Shown: positions 1 to 8,625, counted from the first letter of the stretch. The stretch: DNA of 64,000 bases from HK1 sp965202875 (GCA_965202875.1 OZ241870.1:496001-560000), one strand, 5' to 3'. Translations and numbers: made by a program. Notes: a model not told the origin generated them from the sequence alone.

Positions 1-1320
1 ACGCTGGATGGCCTTCGCATCCGTCTGGACGACGTAGCGCTTGTCTTTCGGCGACATCGGCGCGGGCCAGACGTTGGTAATCCGCCGACCCGGTACTTCG
101 TCCTCGTACTGTTTCCACCTCAGCGAAGTCTGCCCCTCCAACGCCTCCAGTCGGTTCAATTCGGAAAGCCTGTCCAGACCCTCTTTGGAAACACGCCAGT
201 GCTGACCGGCGGGACAAGGAAAGACACGACCGCTCCACTCGTAAGGCTCGGAGCGGCCGGTCGTTGAAACGCCCGGCGAGGACAGCGGCATGCGCTGGTA
301 AAGACGTGCGTTCTTCGGCAAATACCTGTTCGGATCGAAGCACTCCTCGGGGGTTGGCTTTCGACATTGGCCGTCTGGCAGCTCGACCATGACGTGCCAA
401 CTGAAGAACTCGATTACCTCCGCCCGCGTCAGCGATTCGTATAGCTGCCGGTACTTCACGCGCTGCCGGTCCCTGGCGTACCAGAGCAGGTAGTCGGCGA
501 CCTCCGGCAAGGTACTGGCCGAGCTGCCGCCGGTGGTCGCGTAGGAGATGGTCGCCACCCGGTTCCCCGCGCCGAAGATCTCGTCCATCACCACTCCCGC
601 GCGATGGACGTTCTCCTTGCCGATCTGGATGAAGCAGCTTCCGCTCTCGTGCAGCAGCTCCCGCGCCAGCAGCAGGCGATCGCGGAGGTAGGTCAGGTAG
701 GAGTGGATACCGAACTCCCAGGTGTCCCGGAAGGCGCGGATCGTCTCCGGCTCCCCGGTCAGGTCCTCGTCCCGGCCGTCGGTCACGTCCTGCCGGTGGA
801 CGAAGGGCTGGAAGTTGGAGCCGTAGCGGATGCCGTAGGGCGGGTCGACGTAGACCATCTGCACCTGCCCGCCCAGCCCCTCCTTCTCCAGGAGGCTGTT
901 CATCACCAGCAGGCTGTCGCCGGCGACCAGACGGTTGGTCCAGTTGTGCCGGTGGCGGTAGAAGTCGATGGCCTGCCGGATGGGCGGGTTCTCCTCCGGC
1001 GCGTCGAACAGGGAGCCCTGCAAGCTCTGGCCCTGGAATTGCGCGCCGTTGCGCTTCCTCACCGCCTCCACGACGGTGCGCGGGTCGATGCGCTCGTGGA
1101 CGTGCAGGGAGACGGTCGGGGTCTCGAACGAGGTGTGCTCGGCCTTGCCGGCCCAGGAGAGCTGCGGGTCGATGTGGGGGTCGTGGGCGTAGGTCCTGCG
1201 GCCCGCGTCCCGGTCGGTCTCCGGGGTGACGAGGCCGACGGGCGGGTTGTTCGTGCGCTCCTTGTCGGTATGCGCATAGCTCTCGACGTTGCGCTTGCGC
1301 CTCTTCGGTGCTTTCGCCAT
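1..1320 (-). CDS. N6-adenine DNA methyltransferase, type III Mod-like (3' end outside window)
   Basis: Methylates adenine in DNA as the modification half of a restriction-modification system. The frame opens with ATG at 1320 and runs 440 codons to the window edge without a stop, so the C-terminus is missing. The catalytic motif DPPY lies at residues 159-162, followed by GIRYG. This fits the beta-class order, in which the AdoMet-binding FxGxG motif comes later, beyond the edge. The N-terminus is basic (KRRKR). The natural partner would be the type III restriction subunit at 48867-52100; such pairs are normally adjacent, but here they are about 47 kb apart on opposite strands. A broken second copy lies at 7083-7502. 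Type III Mod is the best reading, and a type II beta-class enzyme cannot be excluded. Confidence 0.85.
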   Translation of the reverse strand, partial: MAKAPKRRKRNVESYAHTDKERTNNPPVGLVTPETDRDAGRRTYAHDPHIDPQLSWAGKAEHTSFETPTVSLHVHERIDPRTVVEAVRKRNGAQFQGQSLQGSLFDAPEENPPIRQAIDFYRHRHNWTNRLVAGDSLLVMNSLLEKEGLGGQVQMVYVDPPYGIRYGSNFQPFVHRQDVTDGRDEDLTGEPETIRAFRDTWEFGIHSYLTYLRDRLLLARELLHESGSCFIQIGKENVHRAGVVMDEIFGAGNRVATISYATTGGSSASTLPEVADYLLWYARDRQRVKYRQLYESLTRAEVIEFFSWHVMVELPDGQCRKPTPEECFDPNRYLPKNARLYQRMPLSSPGVSTTGRSEPYEWSGRVFPCPAGQHWRVSKEGLDRLSELNRLEALEGQTSLRWKQYEDEVPGRRITNVWPAPMSPKDKRYVVQTDAKAIQR

Positions 1321-1490
1321 GACCCGGTACCCGGTCCCAACTCCGTCAGCGTCTTCGGGGAACGGCGGACATGCCGCATCTGCACGGAACGTCCGTCACG
1401 GGGAGAGGATATTCGTTCGCCCGGCGCGATGGTATGGGGGCGTGCGCCTTTCCAGGGCGAACGGCAATCGTGGGGGCGACCGTGCGGCGG

Positions 1491-1669
1491 GCGGCGACCG
1501 CTGGCGCGGTTGCTTGGCGGTTCCGCGTGCGCGGAATCGCGGGTGCCCCGGCCAATGTCGGGGGCTGCGGAGAAACGAGTCGTTTCTGATTGCGAGCGGC
1601 GACCGCTGTTACAGTCGGCAACCGCTGATGCGGTTGCTTGGCGACTCCGCGTGCGCGGAATCGCGGGCG
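1491..1669. repeat. Short direct repeat in the 500-bp gap upstream of the methyltransferase
   Basis: Two copies of a roughly 50-bp GC-rich unit lie at 1491-1545 and 1617-1669, sharing the core GGTTGCTTGGCG and a CCGCGTGCGCGGAATCGCGGG-like half. The rest of the gap 1321-1821 holds no gene that I can support. Part of it (about 1395-1475) recurs at 7485-7560 beside the broken methyltransferase copy, so it belongs to the duplicated methyltransferase upstream region. Confidence 0.55.
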
Positions 1670-1759
1670 TCCTCGGTCAACGCCAGAGACTTGCCGGGGA
1701 GCGCAGTCGGTCCAGGGTGGAGGGCGATGGCGGAGCGGTCGCAACGAAGTCCGTTCGTC

Positions 1760-1788
1760 TTGAATAATCTATCTAATGTCTTTACATT
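1760..1788 (+). promoter_or_regulatory. Sigma70-like promoter for the DUF1778/GNAT operon
   Basis: A -35 box TTGAAT (1760-1765) and a -10 box TACATT (1783-1788) are separated by exactly 17 bp, each matching 4 of 6 consensus bases. The AT-rich tract is unlike the GC-rich surroundings. A purine-rich AGGAAGG lies just before the ATG at 1822. Type II antitoxins of this kind commonly autoregulate, so an operator probably overlaps, but I see no clear palindrome. Confidence 0.5.
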
Positions 1789-1821
1789 TCGGCCTGAACC
1801 CACATCCTTGAGGAAGGCACC

Positions 1822-2115
1822 ATGGCGCAACGGCAGACGGCGGCCGAAGGCTCCCGCAAATCACTCGTCAATCTGCGGGTCAGCGCCCGCGACCGGGACT
1901 TGATCGACCGGGCGGCGGCGGCGCTCGGCAAGAACCGCTCCGAGTTCATGCTGGACGCGACGCGGCAGGCGGCGGAAGACGCCTTGCTCGATCGCGTCCT
2001 GTTCCGGCTCGGCTCCGAACGCCATGCAGCCTTCGTCGCACTTCTCGATGCACCGCCGAGCCCGAACAGGGAGCTCGCCAGACTCCTTTCGACCCCGGCG
2101 CCATGGGAAGGGTGA
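1822..2115 (+). CDS. DUF1778 (TacA-type) antitoxin
   Basis: 97-residue antitoxin of the GNAT toxin-antitoxin class. It should neutralise the acetyltransferase encoded next to it and repress the operon through a ribbon-helix-helix. Residues about 15-60 carry the family pattern: a beta strand SLVNLRVS, then DLIDRAAAALGKNRSEFML with the conserved RSEF turn, then TRQAAEDALLDR. The C-terminal tail is the part that normally wraps the toxin. Its stop overlaps the toxin start by 13 bases, which indicates translational coupling. The start at 1822 follows a good ribosome-binding site and a promoter at 1760-1788. Confidence 0.85.
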   Translation: MAQRQTAAEGSRKSLVNLRVSARDRDLIDRAAAALGKNRSEFMLDATRQAAEDALLDRVLFRLGSERHAAFVALLDAPPSPNRELARLLSTPAPWEG

Positions 2116-2666
2116 CCGGAGACGAGAAGGGTGACCGCCCTCCTCTCCGTGCTCCGGAACCCCTTCACGAGGGGCACCGGGTCGATGCCTTTCAATGCGG
2201 CGTGCCGAGCCTGGACGTCTGGCTCGAGCGACGCGCCGGGACGAACCAGCAATCCGGCGCTTCCCGGACCTTCGTCGTCTGCCGCGGCGAGCAGGTAGTG
2301 GGGTATTACGCCCTCGCGGCGGGCTCCGTCGATCGCCATCAGGCGCCGGGTCGGATCCGCCGCAGCATGCCCGATCCGATCCCCGTCGTCGTTCTTGCCC
2401 GTCTGGCCGTGGCAACCGGTGAACAGGGTTCGGGGCTGGGCCGGGCGCTCGTCCGAGACGCGCTTTTCCGGATCCGCGCGGCGGCAGGAGAAATCGGGGT
2501 CGCCGCCGTGCTCGTCCACGCACTGAACGACGGTGCGAAGCGGTTCTATCTCACCTGCGGCTTCGCCGAGTCCCCCATCGACCCGCTGATCCTGGTCGCC
2601 CGCTTGAAAGACGTCGAGGCGGCGCTCGGCCTCCCGGCGCGCTTGTATTCGTCCACCAGGGCGTGA
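2103..2666 (+). CDS. GNAT acetyltransferase toxin (TacT/AtaT family)
   Basis: 187-residue GCN5-type acetyltransferase. Relatives acetylate the amino group of charged tRNAs and block translation. The core starts near residue 25 (HRVDAFQCGVPSLDVWL). The acetyl-CoA pyrophosphate loop is EQGSGLGRAL, about residues 109-118, and the catalytic-tyrosine region reads RFYLTCGF near residue 147. It overlaps the antitoxin upstream by 13 bases, a classic co-transcribed pair. A degraded second copy of its C-terminal third lies 70 bases downstream. Length and motifs look intact. The exact start is uncertain because conserved similarity begins only around residue 20. Confidence 0.85.
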   Translation: MGRVTGDEKGDRPPLRAPEPLHEGHRVDAFQCGVPSLDVWLERRAGTNQQSGASRTFVVCRGEQVVGYYALAAGSVDRHQAPGRIRRSMPDPIPVVVLARLAVATGEQGSGLGRALVRDALFRIRAAAGEIGVAAVLVHALNDGAKRFYLTCGFAESPIDPLILVARLKDVEAALGLPARLYSSTRA

Positions 2667-2733
2667 TCGAAACGGGGAAGCCTCTCGCGGAGCGCTGCCG
2701 CCTCGGCCGGAAGCTCCGCCCGCCGGACGGGCG

Positions 2734-2934
2734 GCCGGCGAAATCGGAACCGCCGCCGTTCTCGAACATTCCCTGGACGAGAGGGCGAAGCGGTTCTCTC
2801 TCACCCGCAGTTTCGTGGGATTCACGAGCGATCCGATGAGCGTGCTCGCACGATGCCCAACCGGAAGGTGGTGCGAACGAGCTCCGGGCTCGCGGTTCGT
2901 GGCGAGGATGTCGGCAGGCTTCTCAATACCGTAG
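2734..2934 (+). pseudogene. C-terminal remnant of a second GNAT toxin
   Basis: An open stretch reading AGEIGTAAVLEHSLDE then AKRFSLTRSF matches residues about 127-150 of the intact toxin at 2103-2666 almost position by position. The acetyl-CoA loop and N-terminal half are absent, and the catalytic-site tyrosine is serine. Similarity ends near 2871. The frame then runs on to a stop at 2934, overlapping the end of the large gene on the other strand. This is a leftover of a tandem duplication or of a related module, not an active toxin. Confidence 0.7.
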
Positions 2935-5900
2935 CCGCTTTTTCACTTTCGCTTCGTCGTCCTCCCTCGACGCCTGACGGTTGTAGTTGGCTGCGATACT
3001 TTCGAGGACGCTGCTGACATAGGGATAGTCGAAGGCGCGCTGCTCGGCCCAGCGCCGGTACTTCGCGGCAAGCTCGCGTTCCTGCGCACCTCCCTCCCCA
3101 ATCGCTCGCGTCGTCACACCGCGCTCGTTGAGCACGCCGATGTTGAAGCCTTGGCCAATCTGCGGGGAAGCGATCCTTTCCATCGCCTCGCAAATCGAAG
3201 GGTGCGGCCAGACGCCATCTTTCTCCGCCGGAGCTCCGGAAAGGAGCTGGCCGATGTACTGGTCCCCGATCTCGCCGCGGCCGTAGTCGGCGCAAAGCCG
3301 CCGTACTTCGTCCACCCAGGTACACAGCGTCTCGGTATGGATCTCACCGTCCGCATTTGTTCCCGGGATATGCCTGATGCGACTCAAAAGACGGTAGGCG
3401 GCGGAGGCCCACCCGGCGCCTCGTTCCGGATCTTCAATCTGCCACTCGGGGGGATCCTCCTTGCCATCGTCGCGCTTGAACCCGAAAGCCAACACCTGAA
3501 CGAATGACATCGGGTTTTCGGCGATATGGCGTTCCAGATTGGGAATGCCATGTTCGCCGCGATTGAGAGCTCCCAGAAACATGAACTCGAATTGCGCCAT
3601 CTCGTCCCGGGTGACGCCCGTGCGGCCGTCAAGCGAATCCAGCGCCTTGGATATGTAGTGAGCCTCCAAGTGCACGACTGGTTCCGTATCCTCGGTGGCA
3701 ATAGCCCGAAGGAAACGTTTCAGCCGCCCTGTCTCGATCTTCGGCCAATCCCGACGTACAGCGCCGAAGGCGGCGCGAGGGCGCTTCGCATCAAGGAGGC
3801 GATCTACAAGCTCGTTCAGCTCCGCTTCGCCCTGTCGGTTCCATTCGGGCACGACCTCCCGCCAGTACCGATCGCGGACTTCTCCGCCGTGTTGGTCGAG
3901 AAGATTCCATGTGTCTTGTCCGAACGGGGCGCACCGTAACAACCGCACGATCCGGTCGGTGTCCGTATCTTCGACTGCGGCCAAGAGGACTTCCTTGCGC
4001 ACTTCGTCGTCAACGGACCGCAGAAAACCCTTGATACAGCCATCCATCTCTTTCTCCATGTCGCCAACGACGGAGAGGCATTCCTGCAAGAAATCGATCC
4101 GTGCACTCGCATCTACGATATGCAATGCCAGGAAACTTCCTGTTACCCCCGGTATACCACCACCGGAAAGAAGTGCCTTCAAACCTTCAAAACCGCGTTC
4201 TTCCCATATCTCCTTCATTGCCGTGACACGAAGATCACGGATTCTCCCTACGTCTTTCCCTTGATCGACGTCCTCATCTTGAAGATCGTCGTCGGATAGC
4301 TCGACCCAATCACTGACAAAGAGCCAAGTATGACGAACAACGGGATCTACCGGTTGCAATTTCTCGTATACCACGCGTGCCCGATCTCTCGTACCGTCAT
4401 TCAAATCGCGTCTCCGACCCCAGCGCGTGAACGCGAACTGCCGAATCCGCTCCCGGAGGCTGGCTCTGGCCTTCTCGTCGCCTTGCGACTCCGCCCATCC
4501 GTCGATCAGATTCCAAACCTTGACTTGATCCTCATCGGGAATTTCATGAATTCGCTCAACGAGATCTCCGAGCGTCTTTTCACTGTATTTCGGCCACGCG
4601 AGCGCGAGGTCGAGGGCCTTGCGCGTGAACTCATGGTGTTCTTCGGGTTCTTCGGGTGTTACTGGCCGGCCGACACCCGATCCATCGCTACGCCAGCGCG
4701 GACGGTAGCTGTCGAGCCCCATTCGAGGATTGGAATCCAACTGCGCGATGCAAAGCTGCCAGCCGATGTCGGGAAACTGCTTCGTCAACTTCTCCAAGGA
4801 CTGCATCCGCTCCCTGATCGGGGCGGACGTCTGCGGCGGCCAGGACCGGTAGATCGCAGCCAAGCTGTTGATCGGCTTGTTGATCCAATTGTCGTCGATG
4901 GCGGTCCTCGACAACCGCGCGAGTATCGCGCTCACGCGAACAAGATGCTTCCAGGCCAGGCATTCCAGCGCCCACAGAAGGCCGGTTCGCAGGCATCTGC
5001 CGAACGCACCGCTTTCGACTGATTTCAACAAACCCAACACGACTGGCTGAGGCTGCTGCAGATCCTCTTCCATCAATCGCAGAAACTCGTCCGGAGCGGC
5101 TTCGGCATAGCGCGGAAGATCTCCGTCATGCGAGAGCAGCTTGTCGAGGGTCAACGGCGTAAGCAGCCCCCGGACAAGCGAGGAGACGCAACCCTCCACG
5201 TCAATGCCGAGCCGAGCCCGGAACAGGTGGTTGCCGTGGACGGAGAGTATGACGAGGGTTTCGCAGATGCCTTCGCGCAGCGCGGCAGAATGATCGCGCA
5301 CCTTGTCGTACAACCCGGCAGCCCATCTTTTGTCTTCCGGCAGTTCGAGCGCCGGATCGGTCTCGGAAAGCACGTACTCGGCGAGCAGGAAGAAATCCTC
5401 AAGGTCCTTTTCGGTCATGTACCCGCCGATGGCGAACAGGGCGTCGATCTTCGAAGCGACGCCGCGATACTGCCCGATCGACCAGACCGGGGCGTCGTCC
5501 AGTCGCAGCAGTCGCGCAATGTCTTCCTCGATCCGTTCATAGCCTTCGCTCTCCCAGAAGGAGAGGACCTCCCGGTCGGCACGGGACTTGTCATGCCATG
5601 CGCCGATCAGGGCCATGGGGATCAGCCCTCGCGCGATCCCCCCGTCCCTGGCCCATTCGGGTATCCGGATCGCGGGGACATTCGAAAGTCGCCGCCGCAG
5701 GATCGTCGGCGAGCGACCCGATTCCCTCGCCAGCCGATCGATTTCGTTGCCCTTGATGTCCACACCGGCAAGGGCTTTTTCGAAAGCGCCGTGGTCGAGC
5801 AGGTCGAGCGCGACGTCGGGATCGGAATCGACAGCATTGCGGGGGCGAACGGTGACGCAATGCCGCTGGCGGTAGACGGCGGCCAGCTCGCGTTCAGCCG

Positions 5901-6999
5901 TGTCGGTATGGACGATCGGGAGGAACGGCGCCGCCGATGCCGCCAGCTTGCGCAACGCCTCCGGCGACTCGAACACTGCCGCGAGCTCCCGCCATCGCGC
6001 GGCGATACCATCGTCCCGGAACAGGCACGCGAGAAATGCGAGCGCTTCATCCCTGGAATCGGCCGCAACCACGAACGGACGCTCGCTTGGTCTCTCAAGC
6101 CACTTGCTGAACGTGTCGCGGTGCGCGGTTATCGAGGACTGGAACATCGCGGGCGTCATCTGCGGATCGCTCGCTTCGGCCCAGCGCCGCCAGCATCGGT
6201 CGAGCGTTTCGAAACCTTCGATCGGCATGCCGATTTGCTCGGCAAGCCAGATCTGCGCGGGGATGGACTGTTCCAGCCACTGTTCCAGATCGCTGGCGTC
6301 GAATGCTCTCACGTCCTTCCAGTCGCCGGTCGCCCGCTTGTCCTTGGCCCATTCGCTCTTGCCGGGCCAATTGCGGGGCGTGACGAAGACAAAGGTGCAC
6401 TCCGCCCTCTCGGTCGGGGAGATGGATTTGAGGCGGGCTCTGTAGTCGTGTTCGGCCTTGCCGGGCGGAGCCTGGTTCGTGCTGAACTCCCAGCCGGACT
6501 TTCCCTCGGGGACCCACGGCGTCGCCGCACCCACCTCGATCCAGCCATCCCATCCGCGACGCTCCGCGTTGTCGTAACCTGGAAAGTCAACCTGACGAAG
6601 GTCGCCACCGGTCGAATGAACCAGCTTGCGCAGAAGCACCGGCAGCAGACGGCGGGCGTCGAGATTGCCCTCCGCCCAACCATGGATCTGCCGGGCCTCG
6701 ATGGTCAGGAAGCCCGGAACATAGGCGCGAACCGCGATGGCCCTCGCGTCTCCGCTTCGATGATTGCGATCGAACGCCGCTTGATGGTCGAGAAGCTTCC
6801 GGCCGTCGGCCCCGAACGCCTTTTCCAGCTTCGCGGCCATGTCGGGGGACAGCGATGACTTGCCATTCAGCAGGTTCGACAGGGCCGGCCGGCCTACCCC
6901 CAACCTCTTCGCGGCTTCCGTGACGGACATGCCCGAGGGAATCACACCCTCCCGGATGAAGGCGCCGGGATGCGCCGGCTTCCCTGATGGTTGCGACAC
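2923..6999 (-). CDS. 1,358-residue HigA-HTH fusion protein, putative defence gene
   Basis: Starts at GTG 6999 with GGAGG eight bases upstream. Residues about 10-63 form a HigA-type helix-turn-helix (HPGAFIREG, then RLGVGRPALSNLLNGKSSL). Residues about 95-260 resemble a PD-(D/E)XK-like module: GGDLRQVDFPG, GWDGWIEV, then a strand ending WEFST, and KAEHDY followed by a VTPRNW strand. A STAND-like stretch follows near residue 305 (VVAADSRDEALAFLACLF), but its P-loop glycines and lysine are missing. The remaining 900 residues are helix-rich with no motif I recognise. No toxin gene sits beside it, so the HTH head is not one half of an ordinary HigBA pair. Large fusions of this shape occur in defence islands; the function here is unknown. 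Confidence 0.75.
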   Translation of the reverse strand: MSQPSGKPAHPGAFIREGVIPSGMSVTEAAKRLGVGRPALSNLLNGKSSLSPDMAAKLEKAFGADGRKLLDHQAAFDRNHRSGDARAIAVRAYVPGFLTIEARQIHGWAEGNLDARRLLPVLLRKLVHSTGGDLRQVDFPGYDNAERRGWDGWIEVGAATPWVPEGKSGWEFSTNQAPPGKAEHDYRARLKSISPTERAECTFVFVTPRNWPGKSEWAKDKRATGDWKDVRAFDASDLEQWLEQSIPAQIWLAEQIGMPIEGFETLDRCWRRWAEASDPQMTPAMFQSSITAHRDTFSKWLERPSERPFVVAADSRDEALAFLACLFRDDGIAARWRELAAVFESPEALRKLAASAAPFLPIVHTDTAERELAAVYRQRHCVTVRPRNAVDSDPDVALDLLDHGAFEKALAGVDIKGNEIDRLARESGRSPTILRRRLSNVPAIRIPEWARDGGIARGLIPMALIGAWHDKSRADREVLSFWESEGYERIEEDIARLLRLDDAPVWSIGQYRGVASKIDALFAIGGYMTEKDLEDFFLLAEYVLSETDPALELPEDKRWAAGLYDKVRDHSAALREGICETLVILSVHGNHLFRARLGIDVEGCVSSLVRGLLTPLTLDKLLSHDGDLPRYAEAAPDEFLRLMEEDLQQPQPVVLGLLKSVESGAFGRCLRTGLLWALECLAWKHLVRVSAILARLSRTAIDDNWINKPINSLAAIYRSWPPQTSAPIRERMQSLEKLTKQFPDIGWQLCIAQLDSNPRMGLDSYRPRWRSDGSGVGRPVTPEEPEEHHEFTRKALDLALAWPKYSEKTLGDLVERIHEIPDEDQVKVWNLIDGWAESQGDEKARASLRERIRQFAFTRWGRRRDLNDGTRDRARVVYEKLQPVDPVVRHTWLFVSDWVELSDDDLQDEDVDQGKDVGRIRDLRVTAMKEIWEERGFEGLKALLSGGGIPGVTGSFLALHIVDASARIDFLQECLSVVGDMEKEMDGCIKGFLRSVDDEVRKEVLLAAVEDTDTDRIVRLLRCAPFGQDTWNLLDQHGGEVRDRYWREVVPEWNRQGEAELNELVDRLLDAKRPRAAFGAVRRDWPKIETGRLKRFLRAIATEDTEPVVHLEAHYISKALDSLDGRTGVTRDEMAQFEFMFLGALNRGEHGIPNLERHIAENPMSFVQVLAFGFKRDDGKEDPPEWQIEDPERGAGWASAAYRLLSRIRHIPGTNADGEIHTETLCTWVDEVRRLCADYGRGEIGDQYIGQLLSGAPAEKDGVWPHPSICEAMERIASPQIGQGFNIGVLNERGVTTRAIGEGGAQERELAAKYRRWAEQRAFDYPYVSSVLESIAANYNRQASREDDEAKVKKRLRY

Positions 7000-7082
7000 G
7001 TGGCTATCCTCCGATGTCTCTCAGGAGGAATCATATCGCGTAGCGCAACACAATACAATCAAAAAATCACATCATCTAAACA

Positions 7083-7502
7083 TCATCTAAAGTGTTCGGT
7101 CATTTCCGTCCAGCGACTCGCGCACAGCAGCAGGCGGTCGCGCACGCAGGTCAGGCAGGAGTGGATGTCGAGCTCCCAGGTGTCCCGGAAGGCGCGGATC
7201 GTCTCCGGCTCCCCGGTCAGATCCTCGTCCCGGCCGTCGGTCACGTCCTGCCGATGGACGAAGGGCTGGAAGTTGGAGCCGTAGCGGATGCCACAGGGCG
7301 GGTCGACGTAGACCATCTGCACCTGCCCGCCCAGCCCCTCCTTCTCCAGGAGGCTGTTCATCACCAGCAGGCTGTCGCCGGCGACCAGACGGTTGGTCCA
7401 GTTGTGCCGGTGGCGGTAGAAGTCGATGGCCTGCCGGATGGGCGGGTTCTCCTCCGGCGCGTCGAACAGGGAGCCCTGCAAGCCGTCACGAGGAGAGGAC
7501 AT
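7083..7502 (-). pseudogene. Truncated copy of the adenine methyltransferase
   Basis: 139 codons almost identical to residues about 95-215 of the methyltransferase at 1-1320, from LQGSLFDAPEENPP through the catalytic loop to RDRLLL. The catalytic tetrapeptide is DPPC (bases 7293-7304), not DPPY. The coding part for residues 1-94 is deleted, so the upstream DNA of the intact gene (similar to 1395-1475) is fused directly to the internal segment. The frame ends in unrelated sequence after about 120 matching residues. It is not functional as an enzyme. Confidence 0.85.
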
Positions 7503-7727
7503 TCGTTCGCCCGGCTCAATGGTATGGGGGCGTGCCCTTCCGGGGCGAACGGCGACCGTTTCACGGTCGTTTGGCGATGTCGCTGACTGCCGAGGGATGG
7601 GTCGTTCCGGGCGGGTCGTGTCCGGCCCTGGGGCAGCCTGTCGTGATGCGGACGCATCCGGCCGGGCATGCGGCCCGGATATGGGCGCTGCGCGCCCAAC
7701 GCTCCCGAATCTTTTAGTGGATGCACG

Positions 7728-8072
7728 CTACACCGTGGCCCGATCTTCGGAGCTGCGGTGAACCCTGGCCCGTATGTCCTCGCCGTTCTCGACCCGCTCC
7801 TTCGACGGATCATGCGATTTCTGCGCATTCATCCAGAATTCCGGGGCCTGCCCGAAATACGCCTCCAGCGCGGTCGCGGTCTCCGCACCCACACCGCGGC
7901 GTCCATGGACAGTCTCATGCAGCCGGGTCGCCGGCAGGCCGATGTCCCGGGCGACGCCATTGACGGTCAGCCCCATCTCCCTGATCTGTTCAAGCAGCAA
8001 GGCGCCGGGATGCGTCGCGATCCGATTGCCGGGTACACGGGCCATTTCCTTCGGCAGCCCGCGGGTCATGGT
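7728..8072 (-). CDS. HigA-family addiction module antitoxin
   Basis: About 114 residues. The start MTRGLPKEM at 8072 is preferred over one 12 codons upstream because family similarity begins soon after it. The XRE-type helix-turn-helix is clear: HPGALLLEQIREMGLTVNG, then VARDIGLPATRLHETVHGRR, then ETATALEAYFGQAPEFWMN. In HigBA systems the antitoxin represses the operon and masks a RelE-fold mRNA nuclease. No HigB is visible; the upstream partner is the unrecognised gene at 8066-8503, which it overlaps by seven bases. It may therefore be an orphan antitoxin or pair with that product. Confidence 0.8.
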   Translation of the reverse strand, partial: TMTRGLPKEMARVPGNRIATHPGALLLEQIREMGLTVNGVARDIGLPATRLHETVHGRRGVGAETATALEAYFGQAPEFWMNAQKSHDPSKERVENGEDIRARVHRSSEDRATV

Positions 8073-8503
8073 CGGCCGGCGCCGGAAGCAGAGGGGCGCT
8101 CGCGCCAACTCGAACCGTCGGCGAACTCCTGCGCATGGCGTTTCTGTTCCTCCCGGTCCTCCGCTACGAGATCCGGCAGGACGATATCCGCGTGATAGGG
8201 GTTGTCGGGCTTTGCGCTCGCTCTCACGTGTCGTCCGCTGGCGCCGGCCTTGTGCGCCATGACCACGGCCCAGCCATGGAACGAGGCCGTGGGGCCTCGC
8301 TCGTTTGCGATCCTGACCGCGGTTGCGGCGGCTTCAGCCGGTGGCGCAAGGTCGAGCCGGTCAACCGAAATCTCGATGATGCCCGCCCGCTCCAGAAAGA
8401 CGTGATGCGGAATTCTTGTGCGCCGGGCACGATCCCGGTGCTTGCTCGAAAACACACCCCGGTCGAGGTTTTCCCGCTCTCCGATGCGATCGGAGACCGT
8501 CAC
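8066..8503 (-). CDS. Hypothetical protein in operon with the HigA-like antitoxin
   Basis: 145 residues starting at GTG 8503. I do not recognise the family. It has a hydrophobic stretch FHGWAVVMAH in the middle and a conserved-looking C-terminal segment, HADIVLPDLVAEDREEQKRHA then FADGSSWR, which reads like a real protein rather than a shadow frame. The start overlaps the stop of a tiny frame upstream (GTGA, 8503-8500), and its stop overlaps the HigA-like gene, so three genes look translationally coupled. Its place upstream of an antitoxin makes a toxin or accessory role possible, but nothing in the sequence proves it. Confidence 0.55.
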   Translation of the reverse strand: MTVSDRIGERENLDRGVFSSKHRDRARRTRIPHHVFLERAGIIEISVDRLDLAPPAEAAATAVRIANERGPTASFHGWAVVMAHKAGASGRHVRASAKPDNPYHADIVLPDLVAEDREEQKRHAQEFADGSSWRERPSASGAGRP

Positions 8504-8574
8504 GCGGCCAGGGTATCCCGCTGTTCGAGTTCAGCCAGAGCCTCGCGCACGAATCCATCCCGGCGGTTCAGCAT
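8500..8574 (-). CDS. Very small frame (24 residues), probably the tail of a truncated gene
   Basis: ATG at 8574, reading MLNRRDGFVREALAELEQ and ending RDTLAA, with its stop sharing GTGA with the next gene's start. The acidic helix REALAELEQ looks genuine and the coupling suggests a real upstream cistron. The first codons lie on top of an IS1182 transposase fragment read on the other strand (about 8555-8625), so the original 5' end was probably replaced by that insertion. No function assigned. Confidence 0.3.
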   Translation of the reverse strand: MLNRRDGFVREALAELEQRDTLAA

Positions 8575-8625
8575 GCGGGGTCTGGCCAAGGCGCGGAGGG
8601 AATGGGACTTGGTGTGTGGCGCATC
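8555..8625 (+). mobile_element. IS1182-type transposase C-terminal scrap
   Basis: Plus-strand reading RRFSMRGLAKARREWDLVC matches the conserved C-terminus of IS1182-family transposases. The same block appears at 15080-15170 (minus) and 35280-35360 (minus). Only about 20 residues remain here. Confidence 0.65.

Noticed and set aside
604..1767. Long plus-strand open frame opposite the methyltransferase
   Set aside because: Composition is typical of an antisense shadow in high-GC DNA (Val/Leu/Asp/Gly strings), and the minus strand carries the DPPY enzyme.
5128..6858. 576-codon plus-strand frame inside the large HigA-fusion gene
   Set aside because: Antisense shadow. No motif, and the minus frame has a ribosome-binding site and an HTH.
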